From: SHVZ01 sp041906305
Lineage (GTDB): Bacteria > Pseudomonadota > Alphaproteobacteria > SHVZ01
DNA: 64,000 nucleotides
Assembly (NCBI GenBank): GCA_041906305.1
Contig: JAYRJL010000002.1
Span: 186,001-250,000, forward strand
Direction: 5' to 3'
The notes under the pieces are model-generated. The model was given only the letters and a program-made list of their open reading frames with translations, made no database searches and was not told the DNA's origin. Below are positions 26,960-35,980 of the stretch, piece by piece. Numbering within the stretch: position 1 is the stretch's first letter; each line of letters opens with the position of its first letter. Position numbers and translations under genes: made by a program.

Positions 26960-28453
26960 ATGGCCTTGAGAATGCCCGCCCCCGACCAGGACGTGCTCGC
27001 CCGCCGGCGCGAGATCGTCACAGCTCTCCGAGAAATCGTTCCAGGTGAAGGAGTTATCGACGCCGAGGACGAGCTCAGGGCCTACGAGTGCGACGCCCTC
27101 TCGGTCTACCGGCAGCTACCGATGGTGGCGGTCCTGCCGTCGACGACGGACCAGGTGTCCCGGATCCTCCGCTACTGCCACGAGAACCGCGTGCGGGTGG
27201 TCCCCCGGGGCGCCGGCACTTCGCTCTCGGGGGGCGCCCTCCCGCTCGCCGACGGCGTGCTGCTGGCCATGGGCAAGTTCAACAAGATCCTCGACATCGA
27301 CTTCGCCAACCGGACCGTGACCGCGCAGCCCGGGGTGACCAATCTCGGGATCTCGACCGCCGTCGCCTCGAGCGGCTTCTATTACGCGCCGGATCCATCG
27401 AGCCAGATCGCCTGCACGATCGGCGGCAACATCGCCGAGAACTCGGGCGGCGTTCACTCGCTCAAATACGGCCTCACCACCAACAACGTGCTCGGCATCG
27501 AGATGGTGCTGGTGACCGGCGAGGTGATCCGGCTCGGCGGCAAGCACCTCGACGCGGAAGGATACGACCTGCTCGGGCTGATGACCGGCTCGGAAGGACT
27601 GCTCGGCGTCGTGACCGAGGTCACCGTCCGCATCCTGAAGAAGCCGTCGACCGCGCGTGCCGTGCTGATCGGCTTCCCCTCGAACGAAGATGCGGGCGAC
27701 TGCGTCGCCGCGATCATCGCCGCCGGCATCATTCCAGGCGGCATGGAGATGATGGACAGGCCCGCGATCCATGCGACCGAGGACTTCGTCCACGCGGGCT
27801 ATCCGCTCGACGTGGAGGCCCTGCTGATCGTCGAGCTCGACGGGCCGAAGGTCGAGGTCGACCACCTGATCGCCCAGGTCGCCGAGATCGCGCGCCAGCG
27901 CAACTCGATGACGCTCCGCATCAGCGAGAGCGAGGAGGAGCGCGCCCTCTTCTGGGCCGGACGCAAGTCCGCCTTCCCCGCCGTCGGACGCATCACGCCC
28001 GACTACATGTGCATGGACGGCACGATCCCCCGGAAGAAGCTGCCCGAGGTGCTGGCACGGATGCGCGCGCTGTCGGAGAAGCACCGGCTCCGCTTCTGCA
28101 ACGTCTTCCATGCCGGCGACGGCAACCTGCACCCGCTGATCATGTTCGACGCCAACCAGTCAGACGAGCTCGAGCGCGCCGAGAAGTTCGGCGCCGACAT
28201 CCTGCGCCTCTGCGTCGAGGTCGGCGGCGTCCTGACCGGGGAGCACGGCGTCGGCATCGAGAAGCGCGACCTGATGGACACGATGTTCGACGACGTCGAC
28301 ATGGCACAGCAGCTCCGCATCAAATGCGCCTTCGATCCCGAGTCTCTGCTGAACCCGGGCAAGGTGTTTCCGGTGCTGCATCGCTGCGCGGAGATGGGAC
28401 GCATGATCGTCAACAAGGGGCACCTCCCCTTCGCCGACCTGCCGCGCTTCTGA
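26960..28453 (+). CDS. glcD: Glycolate oxidase subunit GlcD (FAD-linked)
   Basis: A 497-residue flavoprotein of the vanillyl-alcohol-oxidase fold that oxidises glycolate to glyoxylate with GlcE and GlcF at the membrane. FAD-binding motifs are PRGAGTSLSGGALP near residue 80 and TIGGNIAENSGGVHSLKYG near 155; NVFHAGDGNLHP near 380 and GGVLTGEHGVGIEKRD near 430 carry active-site residues. A sequence AGGA lies 7 bases before the ATG at 26960, and a TTGACA at 26925 may be its -35. It shares one base with glcE. Confidence 0.95.
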   Translation: MALRMPAPDQDVLARRREIVTALREIVPGEGVIDAEDELRAYECDALSVYRQLPMVAVLPSTTDQVSRILRYCHENRVRVVPRGAGTSLSGGALPLADGVLLAMGKFNKILDIDFANRTVTAQPGVTNLGISTAVASSGFYYAPDPSSQIACTIGGNIAENSGGVHSLKYGLTTNNVLGIEMVLVTGEVIRLGGKHLDAEGYDLLGLMTGSEGLLGVVTEVTVRILKKPSTARAVLIGFPSNEDAGDCVAAIIAAGIIPGGMEMMDRPAIHATEDFVHAGYPLDVEALLIVELDGPKVEVDHLIAQVAEIARQRNSMTLRISESEEERALFWAGRKSAFPAVGRITPDYMCMDGTIPRKKLPEVLARMRALSEKHRLRFCNVFHAGDGNLHPLIMFDANQSDELERAEKFGADILRLCVEVGGVLTGEHGVGIEKRDLMDTMFDDVDMAQQLRIKCAFDPESLLNPGKVFPVLHRCAEMGRMIVNKGHLPFADLPRF

Positions 28454-29649
28454 TGACCAAACCCCGCGACGCAGACGACGTCCGCCAGATCGTGGCGGAC
28501 GCGGCAAACGCCGGTACCCCGCTGGAAGTGGTCGGCCGCGGCACCAAGCGCGGCCTCGGCCGTCCGATGCAGACCGCGTCGAGTCTCGATCTCTCCGGCC
28601 TTTCGGGCATCCCGCTCTACGAGCCGGACGAGCTGGTGATGACGGCGCTTGCCGGCACGCCGCTCGCCGAGGTCGAGGCGGCATTGAAGGCGCAGAACCA
28701 GAGGCTCGCCTTCGAGCCTGCGGATCTTGGCCCGCTCTACGGCGCGCCCGAGAACGGCTCGAGCATCGGCGGCGTCTTCGCCGCCAACCTCTCCGGCCCC
28801 GGTCGGCTCCGACACGGCGCGGCGCGCGACCACCTGCTGGGCTTGAAAGCCGCCAACGGCACCGGCGAGTTCTTCAAGACCGGCGGCCGCGTCGTGAAGA
28901 ACGTCACCGGCTACGACCTCTGCAAGCTGCTCGCCGGATCGCACGGCACCTTGGCGGCGATGACCGAGGTCACCTTCAAGGTGCTGCCGGTGCCGGAGAA
29001 GACGCGCACCGTGCTGATCTTCGGCCTCGACGACGCGAAGGCGCGCGAGGCGATGTCGGCAGCACTCGGCAGCCCGCATGAGGTGATCGCCGCCGCGCAC
29101 CTGCCGGCTGCCGTTGCCGCACGCTCGTCGGTCGCCTATGTCAGCGGTGCCAGACGTGGCGTGACCGCGATCCGCGTCGAAGGCCCTTCCCCTTCGGCCG
29201 AGCATCGCTGCACGGCGCTTCGCGACGAGCTCTCCTCGTTCGGCGCGACCGAAGAGCTGCACGGCATGAACTCAGGCCGGCTCTGGCGCGAGATAAAAGA
29301 CGCAAAGCCCTTCGTCGACGATCCTCGTCCTCTCTGGCGACTGTCGGTGGCGCCGACAGAAGGCCCGCAGGCGATCGCCCGGATCGCGCGCGCGATGCAG
29401 GCCGAGTGGTTCTACGACTGGGGCGGAGGCCTGGTGTGGCTGGCCGTTTCGCCTTCGGCCGATGCGGGCGCCGCCGCGATCCGCAACGCGCTCGGCGGCG
29501 GTCACGCAACGCTGATCCGTGCCGACGATGCCATGCGTCGTGCCGTGCCGGTGTTCCAGCCGCAGCCTGCACCGCTCCAGGCACTGGCGAAGCGCGTTAA
29601 GGAAAGCATGGACCCGAAGGGCATTCTCAATCCCGGGCGCATGGACTGA
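28453..29649 (+). CDS. glcE: Glycolate oxidase subunit GlcE
   Basis: A 398-residue second FAD-binding subunit of glycolate oxidase. It carries the FAD domain with VVGRGTKRGLGRP near residue 27, SSIGGVFAANLSGPGR near 102 and GRVVKNVTGYDLCKLLAGSHG near 140, and ends in the KESMDPKGILNPGRMD motif common to the family. It lacks the glycolate-site residues of GlcD. The ATG overlaps the glcD stop, and its stop overlaps the glcF ATG, each by one base. Confidence 0.94.
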   Translation: MTKPRDADDVRQIVADAANAGTPLEVVGRGTKRGLGRPMQTASSLDLSGLSGIPLYEPDELVMTALAGTPLAEVEAALKAQNQRLAFEPADLGPLYGAPENGSSIGGVFAANLSGPGRLRHGAARDHLLGLKAANGTGEFFKTGGRVVKNVTGYDLCKLLAGSHGTLAAMTEVTFKVLPVPEKTRTVLIFGLDDAKAREAMSAALGSPHEVIAAAHLPAAVAARSSVAYVSGARRGVTAIRVEGPSPSAEHRCTALRDELSSFGATEELHGMNSGRLWREIKDAKPFVDDPRPLWRLSVAPTEGPQAIARIARAMQAEWFYDWGGGLVWLAVSPSADAGAAAIRNALGGGHATLIRADDAMRRAVPVFQPQPAPLQALAKRVKESMDPKGILNPGRMD

Positions 29650-30920
29650 TGCAGACCAATTTCACTCTCGCGCAGCTCGCCGATCCCGACCTCCAGGTCG
29701 CCGAGAAAATCCTGCGTGCCTGCGTCCATTGCGGCTTCTGCACGGCGACCTGTCCGACCTACGTGCTGCTCGGCGACGAGCTCGACTCCCCGCGCGGCCG
29801 CATCTACCTGATCAAGGACATGCTGGAGAACGACCGGCCGGCCTCGGCCAAGGTCACCAAGCACATCGACCGTTGCCTCTCCTGCCTGTCGTGCATGACG
29901 ACGTGCCCGTCGGGCGTCCACTACATGCATCTGGTCGATCAGGCGCGCGTGCGGGTCGAGGAGACCTACACGCGGCCGCTCTTCGACCGGCTGGTACGGA
30001 GGCTGCTGGCGGCGATCCTGCCCCACCCCAACCGCTTCCGGCTGGCACTATTGGGCGCGGTGCTGGCGAAGCCTTTCGCCCCGCTCCTGCCCGCGCGGCT
30101 CGCGGCGATGCTGACATTGGCCAAGCCGCCGGCGCCGCCGTCCGCGGTCGATGCGCCGCAGGTCTTCCCGGCGCAAGGCGTCAGGAAGATGCGCGTGGCG
30201 ATGCTGAGCAACTGCGCGCAGCCGGCACTCGCCCCCGAGATCAATGAGGCGACGGTGCGCCTCCTGACCCGCCTCGGCTGCGAGGTCGTCGTCGCCAAGG
30301 GGGCCGGCTGCTGCGGCGGGCTCCTGCACCACATGGGCGACGAGGAACCCGCCCTTGCCTTCGCGAAGAAGAACATCGAGGCGTGGACGTCCGCGGGCGA
30401 TCTCGATGCGATCGTCGTCAACGTCTCGGGCTGCGGCACGACGATCAAGGACTACGGCCATATGCTGCGCACCGACCCGACCTGGGCCGAAAAGGCAGCG
30501 AAGGTCTCGGCGCTCGCCAAGGACGTGTCGGAGGTGCTGACGAAGCTCGGCATCCCGAAGGGCGCACCGAAGGACCTCAAGGTCGCCTACCACGCCGCCT
30601 GCTCGCTGCAGCACGGCCAGAAAATCCGCGTCGAGCCCAAGGCGCTGCTGGCCCAGGCGGGCTTCACCGTTCTGGAGCCGTCGGAGCCGCATCTCTGCTG
30701 CGGCTCGGCCGGAACCTACAACCTGCTTCAGCCCGAGATCGCGAGCGCGCTCGGACGTCGCAAGGCCGCCAACATAGAGGCGACGAAACCCGACCTGGTC
30801 GCCGCTGGCAACATCGGCTGCCTGACCCAGATCGGACACTACGCGTCGCTGCCCACCGTCCACACGGTCGAGCTGCTCGACTGGGCGACCGGCGGGCCGA
30901 AGCCCGCCGGTCTTCCCTGA
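29649..30920 (+). CDS. glcF: Glycolate oxidase iron-sulfur subunit GlcF
   Basis: A 423-residue electron-transfer subunit. Two [4Fe-4S] motifs, CVHCGFCTATCPTY near residue 31 and CLSCLSCMTTCPSGVHY near 78, precede two CCG domains with KGAGCCGGLLHHMG near 221 and EPHLCCGSAGTYNLLQP near 350. Electrons pass on to membrane quinone. No glcG, glcA or glcC regulator is adjacent. The 3' end of the reading frame encodes a strong hairpin. Confidence 0.95.
   Translation: MQTNFTLAQLADPDLQVAEKILRACVHCGFCTATCPTYVLLGDELDSPRGRIYLIKDMLENDRPASAKVTKHIDRCLSCLSCMTTCPSGVHYMHLVDQARVRVEETYTRPLFDRLVRRLLAAILPHPNRFRLALLGAVLAKPFAPLLPARLAAMLTLAKPPAPPSAVDAPQVFPAQGVRKMRVAMLSNCAQPALAPEINEATVRLLTRLGCEVVVAKGAGCCGGLLHHMGDEEPALAFAKKNIEAWTSAGDLDAIVVNVSGCGTTIKDYGHMLRTDPTWAEKAAKVSALAKDVSEVLTKLGIPKGAPKDLKVAYHAACSLQHGQKIRVEPKALLAQAGFTVLEPSEPHLCCGSAGTYNLLQPEIASALGRRKAANIEATKPDLVAAGNIGCLTQIGHYASLPTVHTVELLDWATGGPKPAGLP
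30888..30918 (+). terminator. Hairpin inside the glcF 3' end
   Basis: A perfect 10-base stem (ACCGGCGGGC with its complement) closes a CGAA tetraloop and is followed by CTTCCCT just before the glcF stop. It may end plus-strand transcription ahead of the convergent permease gene. The U-tract is poor. Confidence 0.45.
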
Positions 30921-30923
30921 CGC

Positions 30924-32216
30924 CTACAAGATCGCGAACTTGACGATGAACAGGATCGCCAGGATTCCGACGACCGGGCTCACCTCCTGGAAGCGGCCGG
31001 CGGCGATCTTGATCGCGGCGTAGGAGATGAAGCCGAAGGCGATGCCGTGCGCGATCGAGAAGGTGAGCGGCATCGACACGGCCGTCACCACGCCCGGCGC
31101 GTACTCGGTGACGTCCTCCCAATCGAGCTCGGCGAGGCCGCGGGCCATGAGACAGGCGACGAAGAACAGCGCCGGCGCGGTCGCGTAGGCCGGAACCGTG
31201 GTCGCCAGCGGCGCCAGGAACAAGGCGAGCAGGAAGCAGGCGGCGACGGTGACCGCCGTCAGGCCGGTGCGCCCGCCTTCCTTGATGCCGGCCGCGCTCT
31301 CGATGTAGCTGGTCGTGGTCGAGGTGCCGAGCACCGCCCCGCCCATGGCCGCTACGGAGTCGGTCATCAACGCCTGGCGGATGCGCGGGAGCTTGCCCTC
31401 CTTGTCGAGGAATCCGGCGCGATGGGCGAGGCCGATCAGCGTGCCGGCATTGTCGAAGAGATCGACGAACAGGAAGGCGAAGACCACCGCAACGAGGCCC
31501 AGCGACAAGGCACCGGCCACGTCCATCTTGAGGAAGGTCGGCGCCAGCGAGGGGGGCATCGAGGCGATGCCGTTGAACGGCGAGTAGCCGAAGATGATGC
31601 CGATCGCGGTCACGCCGAGGATCGCGATCATGATCGCGCCGCGGACCCGCATCGCGTCCAGGCCGACCATCACGAAGAAGCCGACGCAGGCGAGAAGCGT
31701 GGTCGGCGACTTGAGATTGCCGATGCCGACCAGGGTCGCCTTGTTCTCGACGATGAGACCGGCGTTCTTGAGCGCGATGATCGCGAGGAACAGGCCGATG
31801 CCGGCCGAGATCGAAAGCTTCAGCGCGCGCGGGATCGAGTTGATGATCCACTCGCGGACCTTGGTGACGGTCAGCACCAGGAAAAGGAAGCCGGAGATGA
31901 AGACCGCGCCGAGCGCCACCTCCCACTTCACGCCCATGCCGCCGACCACGCCGAAGGCGAAATAGGCATTGAGGCCCATGCCGGGCGCGAGTGCGATCGG
32001 ATAGTTGGCGTAGAGGCCCATCAGCAGCGTGGCACCCGCCGCCGCGAGGCATGTCGCAACGAACACCGCGCCCTTGTCCATCCCCGCCGCGCCCAGGATG
32101 TCCGGGTTGACGAAGATGATGTAGGCCATGGTCAGGAACGTCGTGATGCCGGCGAGCACCTCGGTCCTGACGTCCGTCTTGTTCTCGTCCAGCTTGAAGT
32201 AGGTCGCGAGCGTCAT
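30924..32216 (-). CDS. NCS2 family purine permease (AzgA-like)
   Basis: A 430-residue inner-membrane transporter with about 12-14 hydrophobic segments. The N-terminal EVLAGITTFLTMAYIIFVNP is the hallmark of the AzgA/GhxP adenine-guanine-hypoxanthine group, with VFVATCLAAAGATLLMGLYANYP (broken here as conserved blocks) and the central GTSTTTSYIESAAGIKEGGR segment. It most likely imports purine bases by proton symport. No purine riboswitch is visible in the 49-base gap after ntrX. It converges with glcF with three bases between stops. Confidence 0.9.
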   Translation of the reverse strand: MTLATYFKLDENKTDVRTEVLAGITTFLTMAYIIFVNPDILGAAGMDKGAVFVATCLAAAGATLLMGLYANYPIALAPGMGLNAYFAFGVVGGMGVKWEVALGAVFISGFLFLVLTVTKVREWIINSIPRALKLSISAGIGLFLAIIALKNAGLIVENKATLVGIGNLKSPTTLLACVGFFVMVGLDAMRVRGAIMIAILGVTAIGIIFGYSPFNGIASMPPSLAPTFLKMDVAGALSLGLVAVVFAFLFVDLFDNAGTLIGLAHRAGFLDKEGKLPRIRQALMTDSVAAMGGAVLGTSTTTSYIESAAGIKEGGRTGLTAVTVAACFLLALFLAPLATTVPAYATAPALFFVACLMARGLAELDWEDVTEYAPGVVTAVSMPLTFSIAHGIAFGFISYAAIKIAAGRFQEVSPVVGILAILFIVKFAIL

Positions 32217-32265
32217 TCAGTTCCCCCTATCCCGCGTTGGCCCGCCGGGACGTGGAGGAGCCGTT

Positions 32266-33660
32266 CTAGACGCCGCTGCGCAGCAGCGGCCGATCTGCCG
32301 AAGGGACCCCCAGGGACTTGAGCTTCCGATGGAGCGCGGAGCGTTCCATGCCGACGAAGGCGGCGGTGCGGGAAATGTTCCCGCCGAAGCGGTTGATCTG
32401 GGCCAGCAGATACTCTCGCTCGAACAGCTCCCGTGCGTCACGGAGAGGCAGGCCCATGATCTCCCCGCCCCTCTCCCAGCGCAACACGGTGGGCGTGTTC
32501 GAGCCGATCTCGGGCGGCAGCGATTCGGCGGAGATCGGCTGGGACGGATCGCCGGAGGCCATGATCAGCAGCCAATCCGCCACGTTGCGGAGCTGACGCA
32601 CGTTGCCGGGCCAGTCGTAGGCCTGCAGCGCCACCATCGCGTCCTCGCCGACGTCGCGCTTCGGCAGGCCCGCGTTCTCGGCCGCCTGGGCGAGAAAATG
32701 GCGAATCAGGACCGGGATGTCCTCGCGCCGCTCGCGCAAGGAGGGCACGCGGAGCGGCACCACGTTGAGCCGATAGAAGAGGTCCTCGCGGAAGGTTCCT
32801 TCCTCGATCATCGTCGGAAGGTCGCGGTTGGAGGTCGCCAGCACGCGGGCATCCACTTCGATGCGCGCCGTGCCGCCGACCCGGCGGAAGGCCTGGTCCT
32901 GAAGCACGCGGACGATCTTGCCCTGGGTCTCGGCCGGCATGTCGGCGACCTCGTCCAGGAGCAGCGTGCCGCCATGTGCCTGCTCGAAGGTGCCGAGCCT
33001 CACGTCGGCGCCGTTCTCGGTTCCGAACAGCTCGGCCTCGAAGCGCTCCGGCTCCAGCGTCGCGCAGTTGAGGACGACGAACGGTCCGTCGGCGCGACGC
33101 GACTTCGCATGGATCATGCGGGCGGCAACTTCCTTGCCGGCGCCGGCCCCGCCCGTGATGAACACGCGGCTGCCGGTCGGCGCCACACGGTCGATCGCAA
33201 GCTTCACCTGCAGCAGCGCCTGGCTGACGCCGGTCAGCTCCACCGCCGCGCCGGAGCGGAGCTTCAGCTCCTCGTTCTCGCGCTTGAGCCTGGCGGTCTC
33301 GATCGCGTGGCCGACGATCAGCAGCAGCCTGTCGGTCTGAAAGGGCTTCTCGATGAAGTCGTAGGCGCCGAGCTTGATCGCCTGGACCGCGGTCTCGATG
33401 GTGCCGTGACCGGAGATCATCACCACCGGCACGTGCGGGTGCTCCTTGCGGGCAACCTCGAGCAGCTGCAGCCCGTCGAGCGCGCTCCCCTGCAGCCAGA
33501 TGTCGAGCACCAGCAGCGACGGCCGGCGCTGGCGCAACTCGTTCAGCGCCGTGTCGGAATCACCCGCCACCCGCGCAACGTAGCCCTCGTCCTCGAGCAC
33601 GCCGGCGATCAGCGTGCGGATGTCAGCCTCGTCGTCGACGATCAGTACGTCATGCGCCAT
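32266..33660 (-). CDS. ntrX: Response regulator NtrX
   Basis: A 464-residue NtrC-family regulator paired with NtrY; in alphaproteobacteria the pair affects nitrogen use, respiration and envelope. The receiver domain has D9, D10, phospho-acceptor D53, S83 and K105. The AAA+ domain has Walker A GGAGAGKE near 170-177 and Walker B GTLLLDEVADMP near 231. The sigma-54 loop GAFTGA is missing; residues 216-222 (NGADVRL) replace it, as is usual in NtrX. The Fis-type helix-turn-helix is at the end (ISRTAAFVGMERSALHRKLK). It overlaps ntrY by 11 bases. Confidence 0.95.
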   Translation of the reverse strand: MAHDVLIVDDEADIRTLIAGVLEDEGYVARVAGDSDTALNELRQRRPSLLVLDIWLQGSALDGLQLLEVARKEHPHVPVVMISGHGTIETAVQAIKLGAYDFIEKPFQTDRLLLIVGHAIETARLKRENEELKLRSGAAVELTGVSQALLQVKLAIDRVAPTGSRVFITGGAGAGKEVAARMIHAKSRRADGPFVVLNCATLEPERFEAELFGTENGADVRLGTFEQAHGGTLLLDEVADMPAETQGKIVRVLQDQAFRRVGGTARIEVDARVLATSNRDLPTMIEEGTFREDLFYRLNVVPLRVPSLRERREDIPVLIRHFLAQAAENAGLPKRDVGEDAMVALQAYDWPGNVRQLRNVADWLLIMASGDPSQPISAESLPPEIGSNTPTVLRWERGGEIMGLPLRDARELFEREYLLAQINRFGGNISRTAAFVGMERSALHRKLKSLGVPSADRPLLRSGV

Positions 33661-35905
33661 GTGCGGCGACCCTCAATTCCTTCCTGGGGATCTCGCCGAG
33701 CGTGCCGCCCGGCAGGACCAGGGCGACCTTGGCGCCGCCCCCGTCGTTGTCGCCGAGGACCAGGCGTCCGCCATGGTCTTCGGCGATCTTCTTGACGATC
33801 GCGAGGCCGAGGCCGGTGCCCTTGGTCCGCGTCGTCACGTAAGGCTCGGTCAGGCGCTCGCGCCCGTCGACCGGCAGCCCTTTGCCGTTGTCGGTGACCT
33901 CGATGCGGGTCTCGCCGTTCTCGACCACGAGCGCGAGCCGGATCAATCCCGGCGGCAGCGCGCCCTCGGCCGGTGCCGTCCGTCCCTCGATCGCATCGGC
34001 GGCGTTCTTCAGCAGGTTGGTGATCGCCTGACGCAGCTGACGCGCGTCGCAGGGCAGGACCACCGGCGCCTCCGGCGCCTCGATCTCGACCTTGATGCCG
34101 CCGCCCGCCTGGCGCTGCAGGAACACCGCCTCCTCGCAGATCGGCTGCAGCGTCTCGGGCTTGATCGTGGCGCGCGGCATGCGCGCGAAAGAGGAGAACT
34201 CGTCGACCATGCGACCGATGTCGCCGACCTGGCGGACGATCGTGTCGGTGCAGGCCTTGAAGGTCTCGGGATCCGTCTGGATCTCCTTCAGGTAGCGGCG
34301 CTTCAGCCGCTCGGCCGAGAGCTGGATCGGCGTCAGCGGGTTCTTGATCTCGTGCGCGATGCGGCGCGCGACGTCGGCCCAGGCCGCCTGGCGCTGCGCG
34401 GTCAGGAGCTCGGTCACGTCGTCGAAGGTCAGGACATAGCCGATCGCCTCGTCCTCGCGGATCTCGACGCCGAGCCGTGCCAGCAGGGTTCGCGTGCGGC
34501 CGCCGCGGACAACCTGGACCTGGTCCTCGGCCAGCTTGTCGGGGCGACGACGGACCTCGTCCCAGAGCGGCGCCAGCTCGGGAACCGCCTCGACCAGAGG
34601 GCGGCCGACCAGACTCTCGGGCGCCATGCCGAGTCGGCTCGCGGCCGAGCGGTTCGGCAGCGAAATCCGGCCCTCGCCGTCGAGACCGATGACGCCGGCC
34701 GAGACGCCCGACAGCACAGCCTCGATGAAGCGCCGGCGGACATCGAGCTGCCGGTTCGCCTCCATCAGGTCGCCACGCTGCGCCTCCAGCTGCTCGGTCA
34801 TGCGATTGAAAGCCTGCGCCAGCACGCCGATCTCGTCGCCGGCCGTGCGCTCCTCGACGCGCGCACCGAGATCGCCGGCGCGGACCCGTTCGGCGGCGCG
34901 CGCCATGCCGGTGATCGGTCGCGCCAGCTGGCCCGCGAAGGTAAGCCCCAGCCAGATCGCCGACAGCAGCAGCAGCAGCGCGACCGCCGCGAACCAGACG
35001 ATGAAGCTGAACTGCAGGCCCGCCGCCCGCGTCTCGATGCTCTGATACGCCTCGACGGCGCGCCGCGTTCGCTCGGCGTAGGCGAGAGCGGTCGCGTCCA
35101 CGACGCGGCCGATCATCAGGTAGGCGCCGATGAAGCGGTCGAGCTGGACCACGGCGCGGACCCGGTCCTCGTTCTCGCTCGAGAAGACGACAACCTCGCC
35201 CTCGGAGGCGCGGTTGATCAGGTCTTCGGCCAACGGCTCGAGCTCGAGCGCGAAGGTGAGACCGGCGCGGGCCAGGATCGTCCCGGACTCGGTGAACACC
35301 ACGGCCTCCGACAGCGAACGCGATCCGGCCCAGGCGGTGAGCAGCGCGTTGAAGCGCTGCTGGCTGTTCATCAGCACCGGCGCCTCGCGCGCGATGTTCT
35401 GCGCCATCAGGAGGACGTCGCCGCGAATGCTCTTCTGATGCTCCTCGAGATAGAGGCGTGCAACCGCGTGGCTCTCGTTGACCGCCTTGCGGACGACGTC
35501 GTCAAACCAGCTCTGGATGCCGAGGTGGAGGAAGAGCGCGGCGAAGACGGTGACGACCAGCGTCGGCGCCAGCGCCACGAAGCTGAACAGAAGCGCCAGC
35601 CGGCGGTGCAGGCCGGAACCGGTCCCGTCGCGATGACGCTCCGCCCAGAGACCGACGAGACGGCGCGCGACCAAGCCCGCCAGCAGCAGCAGCAGGACGA
35701 CGTCGAGGGTCAGAAGCAGGATGACCGGCTTCGGCTCCCGCGGGAGCGCCTCGATGCCGGAGAAGGTCAGGTATGTCGCGATCGCTGCGGCGACCGACGC
35801 GAGCGTCAGCAGCACCGCCAGCTTGCGCGCGAGCGCCACCCGGTCGGCCCAGGCCTCGAACCGCCGCCAGGTCGTGACGGCATATCCGGTCGACGCGTCG
35901 GTCAT
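33650..35905 (-). CDS. ntrY: Sensor histidine kinase NtrY
   Basis: A 751-residue membrane kinase. Transmembrane segments lie near residues 30-50, 61-82, 103-128 and 300-325, with a sensor region between the last two. A HAMP domain (330-380), a PAS domain (390-500), the H-box RRIAHEIKNPLTPIQLSAER with phospho-His H518, the N-box NLLKNAADAI and G-boxes DNGKGLP and GTGLGLAIVKKI follow. The layout is standard for NtrY. Unlike in many relatives no ntrBC pair lies upstream; hemW precedes it. Confidence 0.96.
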   Translation of the reverse strand: MTDASTGYAVTTWRRFEAWADRVALARKLAVLLTLASVAAAIATYLTFSGIEALPREPKPVILLLTLDVVLLLLLAGLVARRLVGLWAERHRDGTGSGLHRRLALLFSFVALAPTLVVTVFAALFLHLGIQSWFDDVVRKAVNESHAVARLYLEEHQKSIRGDVLLMAQNIAREAPVLMNSQQRFNALLTAWAGSRSLSEAVVFTESGTILARAGLTFALELEPLAEDLINRASEGEVVVFSSENEDRVRAVVQLDRFIGAYLMIGRVVDATALAYAERTRRAVEAYQSIETRAAGLQFSFIVWFAAVALLLLLSAIWLGLTFAGQLARPITGMARAAERVRAGDLGARVEERTAGDEIGVLAQAFNRMTEQLEAQRGDLMEANRQLDVRRRFIEAVLSGVSAGVIGLDGEGRISLPNRSAASRLGMAPESLVGRPLVEAVPELAPLWDEVRRRPDKLAEDQVQVVRGGRTRTLLARLGVEIREDEAIGYVLTFDDVTELLTAQRQAAWADVARRIAHEIKNPLTPIQLSAERLKRRYLKEIQTDPETFKACTDTIVRQVGDIGRMVDEFSSFARMPRATIKPETLQPICEEAVFLQRQAGGGIKVEIEAPEAPVVLPCDARQLRQAITNLLKNAADAIEGRTAPAEGALPPGLIRLALVVENGETRIEVTDNGKGLPVDGRERLTEPYVTTRTKGTGLGLAIVKKIAEDHGGRLVLGDNDGGGAKVALVLPGGTLGEIPRKELRVAAHGA

Positions 35906-35980
35906 AGGTGCAGAATAGACACAGTTGGTGCCGATTTACGACACAACCACCCCCGCCTGCAACTGTCCGTTTTTCGGCCC

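Noticed and set aside
29954..30117. Short minus-strand frames within glcF
   Set aside because: They lie opposite the iron-sulfur motifs of glcF and have arginine/alanine-rich shadow composition.
32217..32265. Possible purine riboswitch ahead of the NCS2 permease
   Set aside because: Only 49 bases separate it from ntrX, too few for the aptamer, and no conserved core is visible.
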